Source: Chthoniobacteraceae bacterium
GTDB taxonomy: Bacteria; Verrucomicrobiota; Verrucomicrobiia; Chthoniobacterales; Chthoniobacteraceae
DNA length: 43,361 bases
NCBI GenBank assembly: GCA_947476045.1
Contig: CANJNZ010000037.1
Coordinates: 1 to 43,361, forward strand
Reading direction: 5' to 3'
Made by a program: the position numbers and the translations under genes. The notes below the pieces were generated by a model. The model was not told the DNA's origin. It was given only the letters and a program-made list of their open reading frames with translations, and did not search any database. Each line of letters starts with the position of its first letter. Within the stretch, counting starts at the first letter, position 1. Below are positions 16,228 to 24,947 of this stretch, one piece after another.

Positions 16228-17615
16228 ACTACGATTTCATCATCATCGGCGGCGGGAGCGCTGGCTACGCAGCGGCGCGAACCGCGATTTCACTCGGTCT
16301 AAAAACTTGCGTCGTGGACGGAGCGGAAGAACTCGGCGGCCTGTGCATTTTACGCGGCTGTATGCCGAGTAAAACGCTACTCGCGACATCCAGTCGCGCA
16401 GTGTCCGTGCGGCGCGCTGCGGAGTTCGGTCTTCGCGCTGGCGCCCTCGAAGTGCATGGCGACGAAATCCTCGCGCGCAAACGTCGGCTTATTGGCGAAT
16501 TTGCAGACTACCGCCGAGGGCAGTTGGAGAACAGTAAGTTCGATCTCATCCGTGGCTTTGCACGCTTCGTAGATTCCGGAACTTTGGATGTCACACTACG
16601 CAGCGGCGGCATTCAGCGTATCACGGGACGCACATTTTTACTGGCGACAGGCTCGGTGGCCAGTGAACCGCCCCTGCCCTCGCTTAAAGAGGTCGGTTAC
16701 TGGACGACTGACGATGTGTTGGAAAGCGCACACGTTCCGCAATCGCTCATCATCCTCGGCGGCGGTGCGACAGCGGTGGAGTTCGCCACCTACTACGCGG
16801 GACTCGGACGCAACGTGACGATCATCCAGCGCAGCGGGCAACTTTTGAAAGGCGCGGACTCTGACGTAGCCGAAGCACTCACACACGGACTTCGCGAAAG
16901 AGGCGTGAAGGTTTTCGCCGGGACAAAACTGATCCGCGCTGAAAGATCGGGCGCGAAAAAGCGCATCACTTTCGAGCACGAAGGCGGCAGTGTAACCGTG
17001 GAGGCAGAACAAATCATCCACGCACTTGGTCGCTCGCCAATGCTGAATGGCCTCGGACTCGACGCCGCTGGAATTGAACTCACCAAAGACCGCCCAACCA
17101 TGCGAGCTACACAACAGACTTCGCAGCCGCACATCTTTGCAGCGGGTGATGTAGCCGGCCCATTCGAGATTGTGCACATCGCCATTCAGCAAGGTGAGAT
17201 CGCAGCGCGCAACGCCGCACGCCTCCTCGCGAGCAGTGGTCCGATGGAGGAAGCGGACTACCGACTCAAACTCTCGGTGATTTTTTCCGACCCGGAAGTC
17301 GCCGAATGTGGCGCAAACGAACGGGAACTACGTGCAAGCGGCACCGCTTTTCGCATGGCCAAATATCCCTTCAACGATCACGGCAAGTCCTTGTGCATGG
17401 GAGAGACGGACGGTTTTGTAAAACTGATCGCTGCCGAACAAGGAGGCGAAATTCTTGGTGCTGCCGTCGTCGGCCCGCACGCAGCGGAACTCATCCACGA
17501 AATTGTGGTGGCCATGCGATTCCGAGCCACAGTGCGTCAACTCGCAGAAATCCCCCACTATCATCCCACATTGAGCGAAATCTGGACGTATCCGGCAGAG
17601 GAACTGGCCGAATAG
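16224..17615 (+). CDS. Dihydrolipoamide dehydrogenase-like FAD/NAD(P) disulfide oxidoreductase
   Basis: A 463-residue class I pyridine nucleotide-disulfide oxidoreductase. The start overlaps the upstream stop (ATGA at 16224). The FAD site is FIIIGGGSAGYAAA, the redox disulfide is GGLCILRGCMPSK (Cys41-x4-Cys46), the NAD(P) site is LIILGGGATAVEFATYYAGL, and the second FAD block is HIFAAGDVAG. The dimerisation domain ends with HYHPTLSEIW, which carries the catalytic His-Glu region (usual form HAHPTLSE). The substrate could be lipoamide, mercuric ion, glutathione or another disulfide. There are no dehydrogenase E1/E2 genes nearby, so a pyruvate dehydrogenase role is unlikely. Coupling to secreted-protein genes suggests a redox role for that operon, an inference. 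Confidence 0.9.
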   Translation: MNYDFIIIGGGSAGYAAARTAISLGLKTCVVDGAEELGGLCILRGCMPSKTLLATSSRAVSVRRAAEFGLRAGALEVHGDEILARKRRLIGEFADYRRGQLENSKFDLIRGFARFVDSGTLDVTLRSGGIQRITGRTFLLATGSVASEPPLPSLKEVGYWTTDDVLESAHVPQSLIILGGGATAVEFATYYAGLGRNVTIIQRSGQLLKGADSDVAEALTHGLRERGVKVFAGTKLIRAERSGAKKRITFEHEGGSVTVEAEQIIHALGRSPMLNGLGLDAAGIELTKDRPTMRATQQTSQPHIFAAGDVAGPFEIVHIAIQQGEIAARNAARLLASSGPMEEADYRLKLSVIFSDPEVAECGANERELRASGTAFRMAKYPFNDHGKSLCMGETDGFVKLIAAEQGGEILGAAVVGPHAAELIHEIVVAMRFRATVRQLAEIPHYHPTLSEIWTYPAEELAE

Positions 17616-17645
17616 CGGATAATTTCGTTTCATTCGCTCAAGGCG

Positions 17646-17674
17646 TTGACACACCACGGTGCGAATCCATACTT
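17646..17674 (+). promoter_or_regulatory. Possible sigma70-type promoter upstream of bactofilin
   Basis: TTGACA at 17646-17651 is a perfect -35 box. It is followed after 17 bp by ATACTT (17669-17674), a poor -10. Transcription starting near 17682 would exclude the GTG at 17659 as a start and fits the ATG at 17734. Confidence 0.35.
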
Positions 17675-17733
17675 CCGCATGTCGTCGGCGTGCGCCGATG
17701 CAGAAATTCAACCTCAACCACACACAAGCAACC

Positions 17734-18138
17734 ATGGCCGAAATCACCACAAACACTAAGAACATCCTCAGCAGCGACGTCGAAATCAAAGGCTCCATCA
17801 AGTTCCAGAACGAACTGATGGTTGACGGCAAAATCGAAGGTGAAATCACCTCAGCCGGCACGCTCACCGTTGGCGAAAACGCCGAAATCAAAGGCGAAAT
17901 CAAAACCAAATCCGTCACTGTCCTCGGCAAAGTGCATGGCAATATCACCGTCGAAGAACGCTGCGAGTTGAAGTCGCACGCAGTTCTTTACGGTGATCTG
18001 AAGGCAACGCGCCTCGTCATTGAAGAAGGTGCCACGTTTGTTGGAAAATCCGAAGTGACTCCAAACAAAGTCGCCATGCGTCAGCCCGAAATTCTTCGTG
18101 CACCCGACCGCACCGGCACCGGCGGCGCTCAACGATAA
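17734..18138 (+). CDS. Bactofilin (polymer-forming cytoskeletal protein)
   Basis: A 134-residue bactofilin. The ATG at 17734 gives the usual short polar N-terminus (MAEITTNTKNIL) before the right-handed beta-helix; an in-frame ATG at 17698 would add 12 residues. The repeated G-x-I/L pattern is clear: VEIKGSIKF, DGKIEGEI, LTVGENAEIKGEIK, SVTVLGKVHGNIT, AVLYGDLKATRLVIEEGATFVG. Such proteins polymerise without nucleotide into filaments at the membrane and act in cell shape, stalk or polar scaffolds. A second, longer bactofilin follows 90 bp downstream, past a strong hairpin. Confidence 0.9.
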   Translation: MAEITTNTKNILSSDVEIKGSIKFQNELMVDGKIEGEITSAGTLTVGENAEIKGEIKTKSVTVLGKVHGNITVEERCELKSHAVLYGDLKATRLVIEEGATFVGKSEVTPNKVAMRQPEILRAPDRTGTGGAQR

Positions 18139-18172
18139 GCGGCAAACCGCCGAATAGCGCTTTCACAACTTC

Positions 18173-18208
18173 GCGCCGCGCGGGCTCCGCTCCCAGCCTG
18201 CGCGGCGC
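18173..18208 (+). terminator. Strong GC hairpin between the two bactofilin genes
   Basis: GCGCCGCGCGGGCT (18173-18186) pairs with AGCCTGCGCGGCGC (18195-18208) over 14 bp with one G-U pair and an 8-base loop. It is followed by GTGTGTGTTT, not a clean U tract. It may be a partial terminator or an mRNA processing/stability element setting the ratio of the two bactofilins. Confidence 0.5.
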
Positions 18209-18228
18209 GTGTGTGTTTCACTGCTTCC

Positions 18229-19029
18229 GTGGCAAAGAACGTCCGTAAACAAACCGAAAAGATGGCATCCTTGTGCCCGCATTGCGGGTTCACACAGGAA
18301 GAGTCGGTCTCTGCCAAGACGACGTTCTGCCGGAAGTGCCAGCAGCATTACTCGCTGGAACGCCCGCTCGCAGGAGAGCGCAGCATCATCAAAGAGCCGG
18401 GGATTTTCTCCAAACTCTCGCGGATGATCGTAGGCGAAAAGCAGCGCGAAGTGACATGCTTTTCCTGCGCCCATAAGCAGGTGCTCAGCACCGCTGCACA
18501 AAGCACGATGTGCCCCGGCTGCGGCGCGTATATTGACCTGCGCGATTTCAAAATCACCGGCCCATTTGGCCGCAGTGTTCAGACTGCGGGCGAAGTGCTG
18601 CTCGGACCGCGCGGCGACATCACGAGCACTCGACTGATGTGCGGCTCGGCATATATCGAAGGCAGCCTGCGAGGCTGCATCGTCTGCACCGGAACCACGA
18701 CCTTGCACATGACAGGACGCATGCCCGGCTTGCTCGAATCAGAACATATCCTCGTGGACAAAAAGAGCGACGTTGAGTTTGTGCGACTAGTGAAGACAAA
18801 GCTTTTTGAGTTAAACGGTAAAGCGCGCGCACGTGTCATCGCCGACAAGGTAGTGATCAACAAAGGCGGCTGGCTGGAGGGAACCGTCTATGCGCGTTCC
18901 ATCGTCGTTGACAAAGGCGGAATCTTTACAGGCGACCTGAACATCGGTCAGGACTTCAAGGACATTCCTGACGAACCGCCAATCGAGTCGGATAGAAATC
19001 TTGCACGCTTCGAGGAAGACGCGCTGTAG
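18229..19029 (+). CDS. Zinc-ribbon bactofilin
   Basis: A 266-residue protein with two N-terminal zinc ribbons and a C-terminal bactofilin beta-helix. The GTG at 18229 is preferred because it gives a basic leader (AKNVRKQTEKM) before the first ribbon; the ATG at 18262 is also possible. Ribbon one is CPHC...CRKC, ribbon two is CFSC...CPGC. The helix part starts near residue 115 with repeats such as GEVLLGPRGDITSTRLMCGSAY, IEGSLRGCIVC, DKVVINKGGWLEGTV and GGIFTGDLN. It is probably the partner of the short bactofilin just upstream. The ribbons suggest binding to a protein or nucleic acid target, which is inference. Confidence 0.85.
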   Translation: MAKNVRKQTEKMASLCPHCGFTQEESVSAKTTFCRKCQQHYSLERPLAGERSIIKEPGIFSKLSRMIVGEKQREVTCFSCAHKQVLSTAAQSTMCPGCGAYIDLRDFKITGPFGRSVQTAGEVLLGPRGDITSTRLMCGSAYIEGSLRGCIVCTGTTTLHMTGRMPGLLESEHILVDKKSDVEFVRLVKTKLFELNGKARARVIADKVVINKGGWLEGTVYARSIVVDKGGIFTGDLNIGQDFKDIPDEPPIESDRNLARFEEDAL

Positions 19030-19065
19030 TTTTAGCTGGGCTGTTAATTCGCCGGGGGAAGAAAA

Positions 19066-19974
19066 TTACTTGGCCGGCACAGGCGGCTCTGGCGTCTCTG
19101 CTGGCGCCGGAGCAGATGCAGGAGGAACTGCGGGGGTATTCGCTGGCTCTTGCTTATTTTGCTGGTCGGCGGGCGGCGGTGTCGCTGGTGCGGGAGCAGG
19201 CGTTTGGACTGGCGCAGAAATAACTGCAGGTGCTTTATTTTTTGCTGGCTCAGGCTTTTTCTCGGCCTCGGCTGGCTCTGGTTGAACAGGACGAGGATTT
19301 CCACCCAGAATACGTCCACTGGGGTTTTTCATCTCCTCTGACAGCGCCTTGGCCTCGCTGAGATACAGTGAGTTTTTGTGCTGCTGTTCGAGCGCTGTAA
19401 GGATGCGCTGCGCATCCTCCATTTTACCCTTTGCCTTCTGAATCCGGGCCTGACGAATCTGCGCGTCGGCTGCCGCGGAACTTGTCGCGAAGGTGGACAC
19501 CACACGCTGGTAGGTTGCAAATGCTTCATCGGTCTTGCCTGCAAGTTCCTGAGTAATGCCAAAACTGATGAGTGCCCGATCTTGCAAGGCATGCAGCGGA
19601 TATTTCTCCGCAAATTCCTGAATGGCTTTTGTGGCCTCATCGTATTTGCCCGCACGGCGCAACTCATCTCCGAGTCGCAGTAGTGCGCTACCGGCAGCGG
19701 GAGTGCCTGCCCATTCAGCCGTTACTTTGCGCAAATCATCAGCACTTTTTGCAGAAGCCAAAGCCTGTGCGGACTCGGCCAGTTTACGCTGCTTAGTAAA
19801 TTCGTAGCCAAAATAAATTGCCACCCCGACCAGAATGAGAGTCAGCGAGCGAACGATCAATTTTCGATACTGAATCCAGAATGCGAGCAGATCGAACTCC
19901 TGCTCCTCGACAGGCGCTGGCGCAGCCGCTGGCACGGGTTTCTGTTCTCTAGGATCTGACTCGGGTTCCGACAT
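19066..19974 (-). CDS. Membrane-anchored TPR protein with Pro/Ala-rich C-terminus
   Basis: A 302-residue protein. A cytoplasmic N-terminus rich in Pro/Ala/Glu is followed by one membrane helix (about 42-60, SLTLILVGVAIYFGYEF), then a coiled/TPR section (to ~215) with repeats such as LLRLGDELRRAGKYDEATKA and ISFGITQELAGKTDEAFATY. The last ~85 residues are a low-complexity Pro/Ala/Glu/Lys tail. The topology matches YfgM-like or tol-pal-type TPR proteins that hold periplasmic complexes together. The tail could cross peptidoglycan. It is convergent with the zinc-ribbon bactofilin and divergent from cinA, with about 97 bp between their starts. Confidence 0.8.
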   Translation of the reverse strand: MSEPESDPREQKPVPAAAPAPVEEQEFDLLAFWIQYRKLIVRSLTLILVGVAIYFGYEFTKQRKLAESAQALASAKSADDLRKVTAEWAGTPAAGSALLRLGDELRRAGKYDEATKAIQEFAEKYPLHALQDRALISFGITQELAGKTDEAFATYQRVVSTFATSSAAADAQIRQARIQKAKGKMEDAQRILTALEQQHKNSLYLSEAKALSEEMKNPSGRILGGNPRPVQPEPAEAEKKPEPAKNKAPAVISAPVQTPAPAPATPPPADQQNKQEPANTPAVPPASAPAPAETPEPPVPAK

Positions 19975-20071
19975 AAGGGGCGGAAAGTTTCAAACCAGCG
20001 GCTAAAACGCAAGCGCTCCGTTCAATGGCGGACACTCGACACATGGGGACTCTCCGGCAAAATGTGGTCAG

Positions 20072-21358
20072 ATGCGCATCGAAATCCTCAATACCGGCAC
20101 CGAGTTGATGCTCGGCAACGTCGTCAACACCCACCTAGCTGCGATTGCACAGGCATTATTTCCACTAGGCCTGCGCATCGCCAGGCAGACGACCGTGCCC
20201 GATGGCGAGGCTATCCGCGACGCATTGTCCGAAACTTTCCTCCGCACTGATATCGTGCTCATCACCGGCGGTCTCGGTCCGACGACCGACGACCTTACCC
20301 GCGACATCACTTGTGAATTGCTCGGGCTAAAACTTGAGCACGATGAAGAAGTAATGCGTCGCATCGCCGAGCGATTTGCACGCCGCGCCCTGCGCATGAG
20401 CGAGCGGGTGAAATTGCAAGCACTCCGCCCGCACGAGGCCACCGTGCTGCATAATGACAATGGCACCGCACCAGGGCTCTACTTTCCCGCAATGGCGGAT
20501 ATAAACTCTCCCCACATCTTTCTGTTGCCGGGGCCGCCTCGCGAGCTCCTGCCGATGCTGCGCGGTCAGGTCGTGCCAATTCTAGCGAAGCTCACACCGC
20601 ACCGTGCACAATTTGAAATGCGCACATTTCGAGTCGTCGGTATCGGCGAATCTGCCGTCGAGGAAAAGGTTGGTGCCGACTTGCTGTCAATGGGTATCGA
20701 GGTCGGCTACTGCGCCCATCCCGGCGAAGTGGATCTTCGCCTCATCGGCGAAACCGCATTGCTCGACCGCGCCGAGTCGCTGGTAAATGAACGCTTGGGC
20801 GCATCCATTTTCACCACCGATACCCGCTCACTGGAGCAGGTCGTCATCGAGACGCTTACCACGCGAAATGCGACCATATCCACTGCGGAAAGCTGCACGG
20901 GCGGTTTCATCGCAAACAAACTCACCAACATCGCAGGCGCGTCGCGGGTCTTCCTCGCTGGATATGTGACCTATGCAAACGAGGCCAAGACTGCGGCACT
21001 TGGCGTCGACAGCAATCTCATCGAAAAAAACGGCGCTGTGAGCGAAGCAGTCGCCCGTGCTATGGCCAACGGAGCAATCCGTGCCAGCGGTTCGGATTTC
21101 GCGATAGCGACCACAGGTATCGCAGGCCCTGATGGCGGCAGCGCAGCAAAGCCTGTCGGGACGGTTTTCATTGCACTCGCAATATGCGATAAGGAGACCA
21201 TCGTTCAAAAGCACTGCTTCCCGACAGATCGTGAAACTTTCAAGCAACTCGTAGCGCAGGCTGCGCTCGACCTGTTGCTACGCACACTTGATGGACGCAA
21301 GATGCCGCCCGACCAATTTTCCGAAGGCGACGGCGGCTGCGGGGTCGTCGCCGGATAG
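20072..21358 (+). CDS. cinA: CinA-like protein: ADP-ribose pyrophosphatase / NMN amidohydrolase
   Basis: A 428-residue full-length CinA. The N-terminal MoCF-biosynthesis-like domain (COG1058, 1-~170) starts MRIEILNTGTELMLG and has ITGGLGPTTDDLTRD and LLPGPPRELLPML. The C-terminal CinA domain (PncC-type nicotinamide mononucleotide deamidase, ~260-405) has STAESCTGGFIANKLTNIAG, with the catalytic Ser, and TTGIAGPDGGSAAKPVGTV. The family recycles pyridine nucleotides. The gene is convergent with the SirB1-like gene, 5 bp apart. Confidence 0.95.
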   Translation: MRIEILNTGTELMLGNVVNTHLAAIAQALFPLGLRIARQTTVPDGEAIRDALSETFLRTDIVLITGGLGPTTDDLTRDITCELLGLKLEHDEEVMRRIAERFARRALRMSERVKLQALRPHEATVLHNDNGTAPGLYFPAMADINSPHIFLLPGPPRELLPMLRGQVVPILAKLTPHRAQFEMRTFRVVGIGESAVEEKVGADLLSMGIEVGYCAHPGEVDLRLIGETALLDRAESLVNERLGASIFTTDTRSLEQVVIETLTTRNATISTAESCTGGFIANKLTNIAGASRVFLAGYVTYANEAKTAALGVDSNLIEKNGAVSEAVARAMANGAIRASGSDFAIATTGIAGPDGGSAAKPVGTVFIALAICDKETIVQKHCFPTDRETFKQLVAQAALDLLLRTLDGRKMPPDQFSEGDGGCGVVAG

Positions 21359-21363
21359 GCTGA

Positions 21364-22191
21364 CTAAACAGAGCGCTGAAGTATTCCCAACCAGCCTTGG
21401 AGCTTCGCGCTGAAATCTACGTCACCTTCCTCGTCAGCGATGTGCAGAAGGTTGTTCAGCATTCGCGCGAGCATCACGCGAGGCTTGCAGGGCGTGAGGT
21501 GGTGCGCCTGCAACTCAAATCCCTGCCCCTCCAGTAATCGCCGGCAATCGTCGAGATGAAGGCGTCGTCCATAGTGAAACGGATCGAGAAACACATTGCC
21601 GAGCCGCACAACAAAATGCCCCGGGAGTCCTACGCCGTGCAACAGCAGTCCTGCACGCCGTGCGACTGCAATGTAAACGACCGACAAGGAAAGCGGGATG
21701 CCCTGTCTGCTTTCAATGACATTGGGTAAAACAGAATTCTCCGCAGCGTAGTAATCCGTTTCGTCGCCGTGAAAATTGAGTTCGTCGCCCAGAAATTCCG
21801 CGAGCACCGCCGCCTGGCACGAGGTTCCATCGATACCAACGATGCGCAGACGAAGCTCACTCCCCCACCTGTCGAGTTGTTCCTTTGCCTTACTGAAATC
21901 CTCTCCGGGCAACAACACCGCTGCCAGCAGCCACGCCGCTTCCTCAATGTCACAGTTGTCTCCAATTCGTCCGCACAACTCTTCGAATGCCTTTTCCGCA
22001 ATCCGGCTCTCCATTTGCCCCATCAATTCACGCAAACGCCGCTCTGCACGTCCATTTGCCCCGGGCAAAAGCTCCTGCAAATCACCGAGAACATCAGCGC
22101 CGTGCGAAAGGAGTTGCTGCTGCACAAGGTCGGCCGTCTCACTGTCTTCATCGGCGAGTAGTTGGAGGATGGAATCGCGCTGTGTCAGCAT
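21364..22191 (-). CDS. SirB1-family transglutaminase-like protein
   Basis: A 275-residue protein of the SirB1_N/Transglut_core2 family. The N-terminal third is a helical HEAT-like segment (DLVQQQLLSHGADVLGDLQE). The core has ESRQGIPLSLSVVYIAVARR and GVGLPGHFVVRL, followed by the DPFHYGR block, all diagnostic of the family. The usual transglutaminase Cys position in this family is not Cys here (GIPLSLSVVY), as is normal. Members are cytoplasmic and of unclear function; E. coli SirB1 lies by a protein-release-factor methylation operon. No such neighbour is here. Confidence 0.85.
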   Translation of the reverse strand: MLTQRDSILQLLADEDSETADLVQQQLLSHGADVLGDLQELLPGANGRAERRLRELMGQMESRIAEKAFEELCGRIGDNCDIEEAAWLLAAVLLPGEDFSKAKEQLDRWGSELRLRIVGIDGTSCQAAVLAEFLGDELNFHGDETDYYAAENSVLPNVIESRQGIPLSLSVVYIAVARRAGLLLHGVGLPGHFVVRLGNVFLDPFHYGRRLHLDDCRRLLEGQGFELQAHHLTPCKPRVMLARMLNNLLHIADEEGDVDFSAKLQGWLGILQRSV

Positions 22192-22319
22192 GGCAGACGA
22201 TATTCAGCACACCCCGTGCGCGCAAGTCAGCGCGATCATTTTGTGTCAATTGTGTAAAATGCTTTCGCTTCGCTTACCTTCGCTCGACGCATTGTCATGA
22301 GGTCGCTAAATAAGCGCAC

Positions 22320-22982
22320 ATGAAAAAACTCCTCGCTGAATTTCTCGGCACTTTCGCGCTCGTTTTCGCGGGCACCGGCGCGATCGTGATTAACGACGCC
22401 ACGGGCGCGATTACACACCCCGGCATCGCGCTCACTTTCGGCCTTATCGTGATGGCGATGATCTATTGCTTCGGCGACGTGAGTGGCGCGCATTTGAATC
22501 CCGCCGTCACCACCGCTTTTGCCGCCGCTCGCCGGATGCCGTGGAGCGAAGTGCCCGGCTATATCGGTGCGCAAGTGCTCGGTGCGTTTTCGGCGAGCGG
22601 ACTGATGAGTTTTCTTTTCCCAACAAACGCAAAACTCGGCGCAACGCTACCGTCGGGACTGCCGATGCAAAGCTTCATCCTCGAAGTGGTGCTCACTTTT
22701 TTCCTCATGCTGGTGATCCTCAGCGTGAGCACGGGAGCAAAAGAGAAGGGCATCACAGCCGGCATCGCCATCGGTGGCGTGATCGCGCTGGAGGCGATGT
22801 TTGCCGGACCGATTTGCGGTGCTTCGATGAATCCCGCCCGCTCGATGGCTCCGGCAATCATCAGCGGCCACATCGAGCATCTCTGGCTGTTTATCGCCGC
22901 TCCGGTGCTCGGCGCGCTGCTTGCCATTCCCGCCTGCTGCGGCGTGCGCGAAGTAGGCTGCTGCTGCGCCGCACGTTCGTAA
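22320..22982 (+). CDS. Aquaporin (MIP family), arsenic-operon type, Cys-rich tail
   Basis: A 220-residue major intrinsic protein with six membrane helices and both pore motifs, Asn60-Pro-Ala (GAHLNPAVT) and Asn171-Pro-Ala (GASMNPARS). It lies 10 bp upstream of an arsenate reductase, the arrangement of AqpS-type channels that export arsenite formed from arsenate. The C-terminus after the last helix is cysteine-rich: CC at 206-207 and CCC at 214-216, five Cys in 11 residues, which could bind As(III) or another soft metal. No arsR or arsB gene is seen on either side. Confidence 0.9.
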   Translation: MKKLLAEFLGTFALVFAGTGAIVINDATGAITHPGIALTFGLIVMAMIYCFGDVSGAHLNPAVTTAFAAARRMPWSEVPGYIGAQVLGAFSASGLMSFLFPTNAKLGATLPSGLPMQSFILEVVLTFFLMLVILSVSTGAKEKGITAGIAIGGVIALEAMFAGPICGASMNPARSMAPAIISGHIEHLWLFIAAPVLGALLAIPACCGVREVGCCCAARS

Positions 22983-22992
22983 TTATTTCACC

Positions 22993-23424
22993 ATGCCACC
23001 GCTCATTCTCATACTCTGCACAGGAAATTCCTGCCGCTCCCATATGGCAGAGGGCATTCTCCGCGCCGCCGTCGGCGACAAACTTCGCGTCGCCAGCGCG
23101 GGATCAAAGCCTGCGGGCTACGTGCATCCGCTCGCCATTCGCGCACTCGCGGAAATCGGCATTGATATTTCCTCCCACCACTCGAAGCACCTCAACGAAT
23201 TCCTAGCTCAAGACGTAGAGACCGTCATCACCGTCTGCGGTAACGCAGATCAAGTTTGCCCGATGTTTCCCGGCCAGATGAACCGCCACCATTGGGGTTT
23301 TGACGATCCCGCCCACGCGACCGGAAGTGAAGAGGAACAACTCGCCGTCTTCCGCCGCGTGCGCGACGAAATCGCCCGCGTGTTCCGCGCCTACGCCGCA
23401 GGTCGGCTCGATGCGGTGAAGTAA
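22993..23424 (+). CDS. arsC: Arsenate reductase, thioredoxin-coupled (low-molecular-weight phosphatase fold)
   Basis: A 143-residue ArsC. The P-loop is [10 protein letters not shown], giving Cys9-x5-Arg15, and the redox pair Cys82 and Cys89 ([11 protein letters not shown]) sits at the same numbers as in Staphylococcus aureus ArsC. The Asp of the DDPA block ([10 protein letters not shown]) is the general acid. These residues mark the thioredoxin-dependent reductase rather than a tyrosine phosphatase. It reduces arsenate to arsenite in the cytoplasm, and the aquaporin just upstream would let arsenite leave. It is convergent with the DUF5069 gene, 5 bp apart. Confidence 0.94.
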   Translation: MPPLILILCTGNSCRSHMAEGILRAAVGDKLRVASAGSKPAGYVHPLAIRALAEIGIDISSHHSKHLNEFLAQDVETVITVCGNADQVCPMFPGQMNRHHWGFDDPAHATGSEEEQLAVFRRVRDEIARVFRAYAAGRLDAVK

Positions 23425-23429
23425 GCGCG

Positions 23430-23873
23430 CTACGCCTTGCCGCCGTAGCTCACGTAGTCATCGAGATCGAGCAGGTCGCTCCAATACACGATGTCCGTGC
23501 GACCGGGGCCACACTCGGCGAGATAGGAATCGAAGCGCGCTTTGTCGTCTGCGCCCGGCTTGCGTTTGTCGGATGCATCACTCCATGCCTCGATTTCCTC
23601 TGCCGTGTGTTTGTTGCGTTGATTGGCTTTTATCCACGCGAGCACAGCACCGTCGCCGCCACCTTTTGCCACTTCGGCTTTGAGCGCGTCGGCATCAATA
23701 CCGAGGAATGTGAGAATGCGCTGATCATTCGGGCAGGCGTAGTGGAAACCTCCCGGTGTCCCGGCGTTTTCAGCGCGGCATTTATCGAGCATCCGGCATA
23801 GCAGCGCATAGCCACCGAGACGGGCTTTAGGGCTGCGAGGCGGGCGTTGAGACAGGTCGGTGATTGGGCTCAT
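23430..23873 (-). CDS. DUF5069 domain protein
   Basis: A 147-residue protein of the DUF5069 family, small cytoplasmic proteins frequent in verrucomicrobia and planctomycetes. Typical blocks are DLSQRPPRSPKARLGGY at the N-terminus, LLCRMLDKCRAENAG, and FLGIDADALKAEV. Function is unknown. It lies 28 bp downstream of the ThuA-domain gene on the same strand and may share its transcript. Confidence 0.85.
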   Translation of the reverse strand: MSPITDLSQRPPRSPKARLGGYALLCRMLDKCRAENAGTPGGFHYACPNDQRILTFLGIDADALKAEVAKGGGDGAVLAWIKANQRNKHTAEEIEAWSDASDKRKPGADDKARFDSYLAECGPGRTDIVYWSDLLDLDDYVSYGGKA

Positions 23874-23901
23874 GGCTTTAGTAAGCAGAATTCAACATGG
23901 A

Positions 23902-24867
23902 CTATTTACGCCGGCCTTTTGGGTCTTGGTTCGCCTGCAATTCTTCTTCAGTCGGCTTGCTCTCCACGCCGTTAGCAGGGACTTCGGCTTTTGCCGTCCA
24001 GAGGATCGCGTTGAGCACGAGCTTGCGCTGATCGTCGTTTACCCAGCCTTTGTGAAAGTGACCGCCGGTAAAACCAAAACCGCGCCCGCCGTCATCGCGC
24101 TGCACCGCCCATGCGACGTGCTGTGGCTGCTTGAGTTCGAGCACCTCATTGCGCACTTCGGGGTTACCGCTGTGCGTGCCGTCCTTACCCGCAGTGTTGG
24201 GCGGCGGGAGGTCGGTGAGAATTGGCGTCACGCCCTTCATTCCCGCGCGAAAACGCATGTGGTAATACCATTCATCATTCGTGCTGAATGGCTTCACGCC
24301 ATTGCTGATTGGGTGCTTCGGCAGCTCTTTGAAATTCGCCGTCCAGTGCGGATTCACCGACCAATACTGCTCGAAGTATCCACCGAGCCAGTCGAGAAAC
24401 TCGGGCGTCGCTTTTCCTTTTGAACCACGTCCCGCTGGCAACGTTTGTTTCGTCGGTTGTCCATCGGCGGCGGGTTCCAATGGTGTCCAGTTGTCTTTCA
24501 CGTAGGCAGGCTCCACGGCGTAGTGCAGGCAGACAAAACCGCAACCGCGCTTCATCTGTTCGCCGAGTTGGCGCAGACGTTCGTCGTTCGCTGCGGGATG
24601 CCCGTCGCCACCATCGGCGTAAATGAGAACTGTATCCGCCTTGGCGAGTTCATCAGCTGCGGGCCACTCGCCGTTGAGGTGAATTTTCACTTCCACTTTG
24701 TCAGCTGCGCCCTGCGCGAGGCATTTAGCGAGAAGTTGGACTCCCGCATTGTGCTCATGCTCGCCAGCTCCATGCGAAGGGCGGCCTGCGATAAAGACGA
24801 GTTGCTTTTTGTCCGCCGCAAAGACGGAAGCGGTGAGAGCCGCAAGTGTGATGAGGATGGTTTTCAT
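23902..24867 (-). CDS. ThuA-domain secreted protein
   Basis: A 321-residue protein with a signal peptide (MKTILITLAALTASVFA, then ADKKQL). The ThuA-like fold (class I glutamine amidotransferase-like, PF06283 type) spans most of the mature chain: FIAGRPSHGAGEHEHNAG, TVLIYADGGDGHPA, GFVCLHYAVEPAY, and GFGFTGGHFHKGW near the end. ThuA proteins act in catabolism of keto-sugars such as 3-ketotrehalose. The upstream DUF1080 gene on the same strand and the sugar-epimerase gene before it fit that role. The C-terminus is Lys/Pro/Glu-rich. Confidence 0.88.
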   Translation of the reverse strand: MKTILITLAALTASVFAADKKQLVFIAGRPSHGAGEHEHNAGVQLLAKCLAQGAADKVEVKIHLNGEWPAADELAKADTVLIYADGGDGHPAANDERLRQLGEQMKRGCGFVCLHYAVEPAYVKDNWTPLEPAADGQPTKQTLPAGRGSKGKATPEFLDWLGGYFEQYWSVNPHWTANFKELPKHPISNGVKPFSTNDEWYYHMRFRAGMKGVTPILTDLPPPNTAGKDGTHSGNPEVRNEVLELKQPQHVAWAVQRDDGGRGFGFTGGHFHKGWVNDDQRKLVLNAILWTAKAEVPANGVESKPTEEELQANQDPKGRRK

Positions 24868-24889
24868 ATAGATGGCTTTGTTTGAAATG

Positions 24890-24932
24890 AAAAAGCCGCG
24901 AAGGGTGCGCTACGTTTGCGTCCTTCGCGGCT
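24890..24932 (-). terminator. Intrinsic terminator after the DUF1080 gene
   Basis: On the minus strand AGCCGCGAAGG (24932-24922) pairs perfectly over 11 bp with CCTTCGCGGCT (24904-24894), followed by a run of five T. It lies 16 bp past the DUF1080 stop and 23 bp before the ThuA start, so it separates or attenuates transcription between the two genes. Confidence 0.85.
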
Positions 24933-24947
24933 TCATCGTGAGATTGG

